DNA from: Candidatus Paralachnospira caecorum
Lineage (GTDB): Bacteria > Bacillota > Clostridia > Lachnospirales > Lachnospiraceae
NCBI GenBank assembly: GCA_904379015.1
Contig: CAJFHG010000015.1
Coordinates: forward strand, 1-53,491
Direction: 5' to 3'
DNA length: 53,491 nucleotides
In this document: positions 1-8,355 of the stretch, one piece after another
Position numbering within the stretch: position 1 is the first letter of the stretch
How the letters are laid out: every line of letters starts with the position of its first letter
Made by a program: the position numbers and the translations under genes
Notes under the pieces: generated by a model
Database searches by the model: none
What the model was told of the DNA's origin: nothing
Seen by the model: only the letters and a program-made list of their open reading frames with translations

Positions 1-76
1 CAGTAGTCACCGATTATTATCTGTAGTTATAATACTACTTTTTTCAAATAAGGGTGGTTTTGATTTTTTTGTTGGG

Positions 77-106
77 TTGCGGACGTAGTCTGCGGTATGC
101 TATAAT
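77..106 (+). promoter_or_regulatory. Predicted sigma-A promoter of merR
   Basis: The -35 TTGCGG (77-82) is followed after 18 bp by a perfect -10 TATAAT (101-106), preceded by TGC as in extended -10 promoters. Transcription would start near 113, giving a leader of about 130 nt before the merR start at 247. The first of the downstream palindromic repeats overlaps this -10 region, so occupancy there could regulate it. Confidence 0.6.
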
Positions 107-193
107 CCGGTTGTCGTTATCGATTGTTGCAATCGATTGTTATAAGCGGTTTCTGCAACCGATTGTATTATCCGGTAGTAACAACCGGTCAAG
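90..193 (+). repeat. Four degenerate 26-bp palindromic repeats in the merR leader
   Basis: Palindromic cores are centred near 102, 128, 154 and 180, exactly 26 bp apart. The clearest is an 8-3-8 inverted repeat at 119-137 (ATCGATTG/CAATCGAT). Weaker copies lie at 147-161 (CGGTT/AACCG) and 172-188 (CCGGT/ACCGG). The right half-site A-A-Y-C-G-R-T-T-G-T recurs at 131-140 and 157-166, with a related form at 105-114. The outer arms CCGGTTGT (107-114) and ACAACCGG (181-188) are also complementary. These could be a phased operator array for a dimeric repressor or a folded mRNA leader. No equal-length unique spacers exist, so it is not CRISPR. Confidence 0.6.
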
Positions 194-246
194 AGTTTTT
201 TTAAAAAAACACATTTTTTTCACTTTTACGGACAGGAGGAATCCAC

Positions 247-645
247 ATGTACACCATGATGCAGGTCTGCAGAGAAACCGATATGACCTACCAGACACTG
301 AAATATTACTGCAATGAAGGGCTCGTCCCCAATGTAAAGCGCGACGGGAACAACCGGCGCGTGTTTGACGAACGGGATGTGAAATGGATCAAAGATCTTG
401 TGTGCCTGAAGAAATGCGGCATGAGCATCCAGGAAATGAAAGAATATCTGGATCTCTGCCTCAAGGGCGAATCCACCATTCCCCAGCGGAAAGAAATGCT
501 TACAAAAAAACAGGAGGCGCTGAGAGCTTCCATTCAGGAACTGGAAGACAGCGTCTCTTATATTGACTGGAAACAGAATTTTTACGATGATGTCCTGTCC
601 GGCCGGCGCCCTTATGTGAGCAACCTGATCCCGACGGAAAACTGA
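247..645 (+). CDS. MerR family transcriptional regulator
   Basis: This 132-residue protein has an N-terminal MerR-type winged helix (about residues 1-70, with YQTLKYYCNEGL resembling the family's recognition-helix region and RRVFDERDVKWI its wing) and a C-terminal coiled-coil dimerisation helix (about 75-120). It has no cysteine cluster of the metal-sensing type, so the ligand is unknown. The start at 247 follows AGGAGG at a good distance; the in-frame ATGs at 256 and 259 are less well placed. It is convergent with the EamA transporter gene. The leader carries an unusual repeat array that may be its own operator. Family assignment is confident; the target genes are not visible, because the window begins just upstream. 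Confidence 0.9.
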   Translation: MYTMMQVCRETDMTYQTLKYYCNEGLVPNVKRDGNNRRVFDERDVKWIKDLVCLKKCGMSIQEMKEYLDLCLKGESTIPQRKEMLTKKQEALRASIQELEDSVSYIDWKQNFYDDVLSGRRPYVSNLIPTEN

Positions 646-693
646 CCGGGACAGATGTTCGGCGGCGGACAGCGTCCCCGGCCGGACTGCCTG

Positions 694-1557
694 TCAGAAA
701 ACAGCCATGGCCACCGTGCCCGCCGTCAGAAGAATCAGCCCCGCCAGCGCCCTGGGCTTCAGCTTTTCTCCAAACACGAAATAGGAGAAGGCCACGGTGA
801 CAAGGACACTCAGCTTATCCACAGGCGCGACCGCGCTGGCCGGCCCTTCCTGGAGCGCCCTGTAATAACAGAGCCAGGAGGCTCCTGTGGCGACACCGGA
901 GCAGCAGATAAAGGCCAGCTCCTTTTTGTCGATCTTCGTGACCTCCTTCTGTTTGCCGGTCACAAAGACCATGATCCAGGCCATGACCAGGACCACCCCT
1001 GTACGGATGGCCGTTCCCAGATTGGATTCCACGCCGGATATTCCGATCTTGCCGAGAATGGCAGTCAGGCTGGCAAAAAAAGCCGATCCGAAGGCATACA
1101 CCATCCATCTGCCTTTTCCGGACTTTCTTCCCTGCACATCTTTCTTTTCAATCATCAGAAAAATCCCCGCAGCAATGGCCAGCACCGCCGCGGCCTTCGG
1201 AATACTGATCCCCTCCTGCAGGAAAATCATGGCCAGCACAATGGTCAGCACTGTGCTGGATTTGTCGATGGGAACCACCTTATTGATATCCCCCAGCTGA
1301 AGAGCGCGGAAATAGCAGAGCCAGGAGGCTCCTGTGGCCGCTCCGGAAAGGATCAGGAACAGCAGGGTCTTCCCGTCTATGGAGGAAATCTGATCGGCCG
1401 ATCCCACGATCCACACGATCAGCCAGGCAAAGATCAGCACCACCACCGTTCTCACCGCTGTAGCCACAGTAGAATCCGTCTTTCTGATCCCGCATTTGGC
1501 CAGAATCGAAGTCACGCCCGCGAAAAACGCCGAGCCCGCCGCATAAAGAATCCACAT
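694..1557 (-). CDS. EamA/DMT superfamily transporter
   Basis: A 287-residue integral membrane protein with about ten hydrophobic segments, made of two homologous EamA halves. The internal duplication is plain: ATGASWLCYFRALQLG (about 74-89) recurs almost unchanged as ATGASWLCYYRALQEG (about 223-238). Members of the drug/metabolite transporter superfamily export small metabolites or drugs; the substrate cannot be read from sequence. The start at 1557 follows AGAAGGAA on the minus strand. It lies 19 bp downstream of the damaged response regulator gene and is probably its operon partner. Family confident, substrate unknown. Confidence 0.9.
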   Translation of the reverse strand: MWILYAAGSAFFAGVTSILAKCGIRKTDSTVATAVRTVVVLIFAWLIVWIVGSADQISSIDGKTLLFLILSGAATGASWLCYFRALQLGDINKVVPIDKSSTVLTIVLAMIFLQEGISIPKAAAVLAIAAGIFLMIEKKDVQGRKSGKGRWMVYAFGSAFFASLTAILGKIGISGVESNLGTAIRTGVVLVMAWIMVFVTGKQKEVTKIDKKELAFICCSGVATGASWLCYYRALQEGPASAVAPVDKLSVLVTVAFSYFVFGEKLKPRALAGLILLTAGTVAMAVF

Positions 1558-1576
1558 CTTTTATTCCTTCTTTCTT

Positions 1577-2164
1577 TTATCCGTTCAGCCTGTATCCCGC
1601 GCCCCACACTGTCTCAATGATCTTCGGATTTCTCGCGTCCTCCTCGATCTTTTCCCGGAGACGGTTGATATGGACAGACACGGTGGCCGCATCGGACACA
1701 TACTCATAACCCCATATTTTTTCAAACAGTTCTTCCTTTGAAAACACAATGTTGGGATTTTCGGCCAGAAAGCGCAGCAGCTCAAACTCCCGGTTCGGGA
1801 GCTTCAGCTCGGCGCCCTTTTTCCACACCTTCCAGGTCTTCGGTTCGATCACCAGATCCTGGACCGTGATGGTTCCGTCCTCCCGTTCATTTCTGCCTGC
1901 CGTCAGCCTCGCATAGCGTTTCAGATGGGAACGCACCCGCGCCGCCAGCTGGGACGGATCAAAGGGCTTCGTAATATAATCGTCCGCCCCCAGGCCAAGG
2001 CCCCGGATCACATCCACCGCCTCTGCCCGCGCCGTCACCATGAGAATGGGGATATCAATCTCATCCCGCACTGTGCGGCATATCTCATAGCCGCTGCTCT
2101 CCAGATAATCCCGCTCCAGTTCAGCGATCTTCCTGTCATCCTCCGCAATCAGAATCTTTTCCAT
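1577..2164 (-). CDS. OmpR/PhoB-type response regulator with receiver-core deletion
   Basis: The open frame encodes 195 residues, against about 230 usual for this family. The N-terminal beta-1 with the acidic pair (E8-D9-D10), the switch threonine (VTA, about T44) and the lysine (TKPF, about K66) are present, as is the C-terminal winged helix (about 96-195, ending WGAGYRLNG). However, SSGYE at residue 27 runs straight into ICRTVRDE, skipping about 35 residues that normally carry the phosphoacceptor aspartate and the LPGMDG loop. Both deletion edges would have read GYE or GFE, so short-repeat recombination is the likely cause. The start at 2164 follows AGGAGG. Phospho-regulation should be lost, although DNA binding may persist. 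The partner kinase upstream is also broken. Confidence 0.85.
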   Translation of the reverse strand: MEKILIAEDDRKIAELERDYLESSGYEICRTVRDEIDIPILMVTARAEAVDVIRGLGLGADDYITKPFDPSQLAARVRSHLKRYARLTAGRNEREDGTITVQDLVIEPKTWKVWKKGAELKLPNREFELLRFLAENPNIVFSKEELFEKIWGYEYVSDAATVSVHINRLREKIEEDARNPKIIETVWGAGYRLNG

Positions 2165-2187
2165 GGCTGTGCCTCCTGCCGCGCCGT

Positions 2188-3625
2188 TTATCCGGACAGG
2201 GGAAAATACAGGCTGACCTTCAGGCCGCCGTCATTTTCCGCCTTCACTGTCCCGTGATGGCGCTCCATAATGTAACGGACCACATACAGTCCCACTCCGC
2301 TGCCCTGTTCCTGCCGTGCCTCATCGCACCGGTAGAACCGTTCAAAAATCTTTTCCAGCTTTTCTTCCGGCACACCCTTACCATTATCTCTCCATATCCA
2401 GCAGAATATGCGGATCTGCCTTCCGGATGGACACCTCCACCTGCACCGGGCTGACCCGGACGTATTTCAGGCTGTTTTCCAGAAGATTGTCAAAGACGCG
2501 CTTTACCTGGTCCACGTCCATGGAAATCTCCGGCAGAAGATCCGGCCCTGTCCGCAGCCGGATCTGCAGTCGGTCCCGGGAATACGCTGCCTCCTTCTGG
2601 GCCACATAAGCCGCCGTGTATTCCGCCAGATCCGCCTTCACCATATGAAATGGCATCTGCCCGCTCTCCATGCGGGAAAAATCAAACAGCTTCTGCAGCA
2701 GTACATTCATCTCCTCCGTGGACTCATAGGCAGTCTTCAGATAGGCCCGCTTCTTTTCCTCCGTATCCGCGATCCCGTCCAGAACGCCTTTGATATACCC
2801 CTGAACAGAGGTCAGCGGCGTGCGCAGATCATGGGAAATTCCCGTCACCATGTCGGTCCGGGCCTGCTCGGTCCTGGCCCTCTGCTCCCGGTCCGCCAAG
2901 ATCGTATGCTGCATATCGTTGAAGGCCCGGCAGACATGCTCAAATTCTTCCTCGCCCTGATAATCGATCTCTTCGCTGAGATCGCCGTTCCGGATCCGCT
3001 CCGCTCCCTCCGCCAGAAGCTCCACCGGTTCCATGACGACCCGGTTCATCCTCCGGGTAAAGAAAGAAGACAGAAGCAGAAGCACGATGATGGCGCTGCT
3101 TCCCGCCAGCACAACCGCCAGGAGAAGAAGGGAGAAGGACCGGTTCACAAACGACATGACCCAGTCTTTGACCGCCTGCCCGGCATCCTCCCCGCTCCGC
3201 TCTCCGCCGTCCTGCTCCGCCGTTCCTCCGCCGACGCCGATCCCGCCCGCGATTTTTTCCGTGAGATCATTGTCCAGTCCCAGAACAGCCGTGATCACAT
3301 CATGAACTGTGAATTCCAGCGAAAGGGCCAGGAAATCCCGCTGTTCTGAAAAGACCAGCACGGTCCCGGACAGGGGCGTATCGATCTTCGATACGGAATA
3401 CTGCCCGGCCATATAATCCAGGATCCCCGACGGCGTATAAAGCCGGAGCACGCCGTCGGGCACCAGATACACGCAGGGATTTTCCGTTTTTGGCATCCTG
3501 ATCCTTTCATCTGTAAACCGCCAGGCAATCAAACAGGGAATCCCCGTCCCGCCGTCTCCGGGCAGAGCCAGCCTCCGGACCTCATTCTGCAGATCCCGCA
3601 GCACTGCATCCATTTTCCTCACCAC
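2188..3625 (-). pseudogene. Frameshifted, N-terminally truncated sensor histidine kinase
   Basis: Two frames together give one HK. The first (3625 to about 2384) has a transmembrane helix (about 166-190), HAMP (about 190-243), the phosphorylation box SHDLRTP with H265, and the N-box NLLENSLKY. It stops just after LLDMER. The second frame resumes with DNGKGVPEEK, then the G2-type GSGVGLYVV and the C-terminal end at 2188. Restoring one GA dinucleotide in the GAGAGA tract (about 2387-2392) gives DMERDNGKGV, so a 2-bp loss explains the break. The start is also poor: a GTG at 3625 without a good Shine-Dalgarno, 23 bp after the licT stop, and no first transmembrane helix, which such kinases normally have. 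It appears non-functional, because ATP-lid motifs are lost from the main product. Confidence 0.85.
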
Positions 3626-3648
3626 ACCCGTCTGCTGATCCTGTCCCG

Positions 3649-4488
3649 TTACTGTTCCTCCAGCACCCTGTGGATATGCAGGGCCAGATACAGCCGCTCC
3701 TGGCTTGTCAGTCTCTGGCCGAACTTATCCTTCACATAAATCTGGATCTTGTCCACACACTCAAATTCCTTCTGACAGACAGGCGCGATCTGGTCATACA
3801 AAAGACTGGATTTTTCGTCCGGCAGCTGGCTGTTGCCGACCAGCCGCTGCACAAACAGCTGCACATGAGTCACATACCGGGAATAAGAGGTGCTGTCTTC
3901 ATTGTAGGTGATGCTGAAGCTGTATTTTACAATATCCAGAATATCATTGACCGTGCCCGCGATCAGCAGATTCTGACGGTTATACGGATGATCATACTGG
4001 GCATTGATAAAGTGGAAGGCGATATTCCCCGCCTCATCCAGGGGCACCTCCATGCCAAGCTGCGCGCTCATCAGGGAAACCGCGTACTCTCCCACCTGAA
4101 ACTCATTGGGATTGAACTTTTTCATCTCCAGCGTGTAGAAATTCTGCAGAACGATCCCGTCCTGAATCCGCCGCGCCGCAAAGGACAGATGGTCCGTCAG
4201 CGAAAGGTAGATGTGATCCATCAGCTTCATGCCGAAGTTCTCAATGGCATAATCGATCACCGACTTCGCCAGTTCAAAATAAACCACATCTGTCTCGGCC
4301 GCAAGGCGGACGATATTTCTGGAAACCTCTTTGTCCTTCAGGACAAAAACCTTTTCAATCTCACTCTCCCGAAACTGATACCCGATGGATTTGTGGTAAC
4401 CGATTCCCTTTCCCATGAGAATGGTCTCCTGGCCCGCGTTATCCAGGGCAAGCACCAGAGAATTGTTCAGCACCTTGACTACACGCAT
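3649..4488 (-). CDS. licT: LicT/BglG family transcriptional antiterminator
   Basis: A 279-residue RNA-binding regulator. An N-terminal CAT-type domain (about 1-55, starting MRVVKVLNNSLVLA) binds ribonucleic antiterminator hairpins. Two PRD domains follow (about 65-170 and 172-279), with conserved histidines in DHLSFAARR and HPYNRQN and in the C-terminal LALHIHRVL, which the PTS would phosphorylate. It is the last gene of the beta-glucoside operon, 4 bp after the phospho-beta-glucosidase gene. A RAT-like hairpin overlapping a terminator lies upstream of the PTS gene (about 8032-8136), which fits autoregulation of the whole operon. Family confident; the exact inducer is inferred from neighbours. 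Confidence 0.93.
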   Translation of the reverse strand: MRVVKVLNNSLVLALDNAGQETILMGKGIGYHKSIGYQFRESEIEKVFVLKDKEVSRNIVRLAAETDVVYFELAKSVIDYAIENFGMKLMDHIYLSLTDHLSFAARRIQDGIVLQNFYTLEMKKFNPNEFQVGEYAVSLMSAQLGMEVPLDEAGNIAFHFINAQYDHPYNRQNLLIAGTVNDILDIVKYSFSITYNEDSTSYSRYVTHVQLFVQRLVGNSQLPDEKSSLLYDQIAPVCQKEFECVDKIQIYVKDKFGQRLTSQERLYLALHIHRVLEEQ

Positions 4489-4492
4489 GTTA

Positions 4493-5953
<1,461 letters not shown>

Positions 5954-5994
5954 TCACGCGCGGACATTGTCATAAGCCTGTTTTGTCAGCGCTG

Positions 5995-7929
5995 TTATTT
6001 CACGGCCCTGATCACGGTCCGGCTCAGGTCTGCATGTTCCGTGGGCACGCCCACCACATCGGCGAAATCCTCCGTATTGGAGATGATCACAATGACCGTG
6101 GTATCGTGACCCGCCGCCTTGATCTTGTCAATATCGAAGGAAACGATCGGAGTTCCCTTCTTGATGGTATCTCCCTCATTGACATGCTTTGTAAAGCCGT
6201 CTCCGTTCATGGCCACCGTATCCATTCCGATATGGATCAGGATCTCTGTGCCGTCCTCCAGCTTCAGTCCGATGGCGTGGAGCGTGGGATACAGTACGGA
6301 CACCGTACAGTCCGCGGGAGCCACAACCTCTCCCTTTGTGGGGAGAACCGCGATGCCCTTTCCCAGCGCGCCTGAAGAAAATACTTCATCCTGTACCTCC
6401 TCCAGGGGATAAGCCTTGCCCTCTACGGGAGAAGCAATGTCAACCTTTTCGCCTGTATGCGCGGATACAGATGCTGCGGGAGCCGCCGCTCCGCTTTCGA
6501 TGGCCTTTGTGTCCGCCGCACCGGCGTCCACATCGTCAAATCCCACAAAATAAGTCAGGATCGCGCCTCCGAAGAAGGCCACGCAGATACCGATGATATA
6601 GGCCAGGAACTGTCCCAGGCTGGTGCCCTCGCCATAATAAGACATAATGGTCAGGATACCGTTGTTGGCAAATCCGGTGTTCACCGCGCCGCCGATTCCC
6701 ATGATGCCGCCGCCGATGGCTCCGGCGATAACCGCGCAGATCATGGGTTTTTTCAGACGCAGGTTACATCCGTAGATCGCAGGCTCCGTAATGCCGACCA
6801 GCCATGCGGACAGGGAAGCGGACGCCGCCACCTGCTTGAGCTGTTTGCTCTTTGTCTTCAGCATAACGCCCAGCGCCGCGCCTGCCTGAGAGAAGTTCGC
6901 GGAACCGGCAAAGCACATCAGCGTGTTCGTACCGGTCATGGCCACGTCGTTGAGACCGATGGGCAGCAGAGCCCGGTGCGCGCCGAAGATCACGCAGACG
7001 CCCCACAGACCGCCGACGATGATGCCGCCCAGGATCGGACTGAATCCATAAAGCGCCGTGTACAGCCACTGTACCAGATAACCGACATAGATTCCGACAG
7101 GTCCCACCACGACCAGCATAACCGGAACCATGATGATCAGAGAAAGTCCGGGAACCAGGATCAGCTGAAGGATCTCCGGAATGATCTTTTTCAGCAGCTT
7201 TTCCAGGAAATAGAGCACGATCACACCCAGGATAATGGGAATAACCGACTCAGTATAGGAGAATATACGGCTGGACTCGCCCACCGTGAATTCCATCTTG
7301 ATGACCGGGAGCCCGAAGATCGTGGACCTCGTCGCCACATCCTGCACCAGCGCGTCGATGGTCGGATGACAGATAAACGCGCCCAGGATCATGGCGATGA
7401 CCTTGCTGCACTTCAGGGCTGTCGCTGTCGTATAGGCCAGGAAAATCGGCATGAAATAAAAGATGATATTGCTGGCCGTGTTCATGATCACATAGGTACT
7501 GTTCTCCGTGTCAAATCCGGGAACCCTCGCCGCCACCGCGAGAAGGCCCTTGATCAGGCCGGCCGCTGCGATGGCCGGAACCAGCGGAGTAAAGATCTCC
7601 GTGATCTTCTGCAGGATCAGATTTCCAAAGCTCTGCTTCTGCTTCGGAATCTCCACATCGTCAGAGGAAGCCGCCGCCACATTGTCTCCCAGGATCGCGA
7701 CGGCCGCGTCGTAAATCTTTGTCACCTTCGCGCCGCAGACCACCTGGAACTGTCCGCCGGATACCACAACAGAAATCACACCCTCCAGATGCTCCACCAC
7801 ATCCTTCTTCGCCTTGCTTTCATCCTTCAGGATAAAGCGCAGACGCGTAAAACAGTGGGTAACCTGTTTTATATTTGCTTTTCCGCCCACATTATCGATA
7901 ATGTCCTGGGCAACCTTGTTATAATTCAT
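5995..7929 (-). CDS. bglP: PTS beta-glucoside transporter subunit EIIBCA
   Basis: A 644-residue single-chain PTS permease. EIIB comes first, with the phosphocysteine in THCFTRLRF (about C26). The EIIC membrane domain of about ten helices follows (about 100-470). The C-terminal EIIA (about 500-644) has its phosphohistidine in LIHIGMDTV. It imports and phosphorylates beta-glucosides and signals to LicT. The start at 7929 (MNYNKVAQ) follows GGAGAG; an in-frame ATG at 7950 is possible but less well placed. The leader of about 200 nt contains the RAT/terminator switch. The downstream glucosidase and antiterminator complete the operon. The sugar specificity is inferred from the family. Confidence 0.93.
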   Translation of the reverse strand: MNYNKVAQDIIDNVGGKANIKQVTHCFTRLRFILKDESKAKKDVVEHLEGVISVVVSGGQFQVVCGAKVTKIYDAAVAILGDNVAAASSDDVEIPKQKQSFGNLILQKITEIFTPLVPAIAAAGLIKGLLAVAARVPGFDTENSTYVIMNTASNIIFYFMPIFLAYTTATALKCSKVIAMILGAFICHPTIDALVQDVATRSTIFGLPVIKMEFTVGESSRIFSYTESVIPIILGVIVLYFLEKLLKKIIPEILQLILVPGLSLIIMVPVMLVVVGPVGIYVGYLVQWLYTALYGFSPILGGIIVGGLWGVCVIFGAHRALLPIGLNDVAMTGTNTLMCFAGSANFSQAGAALGVMLKTKSKQLKQVAASASLSAWLVGITEPAIYGCNLRLKKPMICAVIAGAIGGGIMGIGGAVNTGFANNGILTIMSYYGEGTSLGQFLAYIIGICVAFFGGAILTYFVGFDDVDAGAADTKAIESGAAAPAASVSAHTGEKVDIASPVEGKAYPLEEVQDEVFSSGALGKGIAVLPTKGEVVAPADCTVSVLYPTLHAIGLKLEDGTEILIHIGMDTVAMNGDGFTKHVNEGDTIKKGTPIVSFDIDKIKAAGHDTTVIVIISNTEDFADVVGVPTEHADLSRTVIRAVK

Positions 7930-8031
7930 CGCTCGTCTCTCCTTCTCCATTATATCATAACATAATGAATATGCTGCGTCACACCCGGCCGGGATGTATC
8001 CTGAAAGACAGATGCATCTGAAAATGCCATG

Positions 8032-8112
8032 AAAAAAAGACCCAACAGAAATGAAACCAATCCAGGGGCCACTGTATCGTCATAGTCCCTTCATCTTCAT
8101 TTCCATCCGATC
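8032..8112 (-). terminator. Regulated terminator in the bgl leader
   Basis: On the minus strand a 17-nt arm (8112-8096) pairs with 8055-8039 at 16 of 17 positions, counting G-U pairs. Seven T residues (8038-8032) follow. The 5' arm overlaps the 3' end of the RAT element, so the two hairpins are mutually exclusive, as in LicT/SacT-controlled operons. Confidence 0.8.
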
Positions 8113-8136
8113 TTGCCTGCATGACCAGTAACACGT
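8107..8136 (-). promoter_or_regulatory. Ribonucleic antiterminator (RAT) for LicT
   Basis: The minus strand reads GTTACTG, then a short loop, then GCAGGCAAGATC. This matches the conserved GTTACTG...GCAGGCAAAACC core of LicT-type RAT elements with few changes. Its 3' edge overlaps the first arm of the following terminator. Unphosphorylated-type LicT dimers would stabilise this hairpin and allow readthrough into the PTS gene. Which beta-glucosides trigger it is inferred. Confidence 0.8.
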
Positions 8137-8186
8137 CGTCTGTGAAACCGCTATGTATCTGTCTTTCAATCTGATACCACCTTATC

Positions 8187-8200
8187 ACAAAACGTTTCCG
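8187..8200 (-). promoter_or_regulatory. Possible cre (catabolite-responsive) site
   Basis: The minus-strand sequence CGGAAACGTTTTGT matches 11 of 14 positions of the CcpA consensus TGWAARCGYTWNCW. It lies about 50 bp upstream of the RAT, in the likely promoter or early leader of the beta-glucoside operon, where carbon catabolite repression is expected. No convincing sigma-A hexamer pair was found next to it, so this is tentative. Confidence 0.35.
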
Positions 8201-8355
8201 GCTGCAATAGTTTCTTAATTTTTTATGAATATTCTATAAAATCAATCGTCCTTTTTGTGCAGTTTGATGAATTCAGAAGATGAAGGGATTTCTATTTTAT
8301 CATTTTTTTCTGTCCGGCGGGACTTCCTTCTTTCCCGCCTCAGGCATGCCTGCCT

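Noticed and set aside
119-188. Repeats as a short CRISPR array
   Set aside because: Palindromes are contiguous and degenerate, with no unique spacers and no cas genes.
54-317. Plus-strand frame overlapping the merR leader and start
   Set aside because: It covers the repeat array, lacks a ribosome site and reads merR out of frame.
7979-8188. 69-residue minus-strand frame in the bgl leader
   Set aside because: It spans the RAT and terminator and has no ribosome site.
8318-8340. GGCGGGA/TCCCGCC hairpin as the permease terminator
   Set aside because: No T-run follows on either strand, so it is not a convincing intrinsic terminator.
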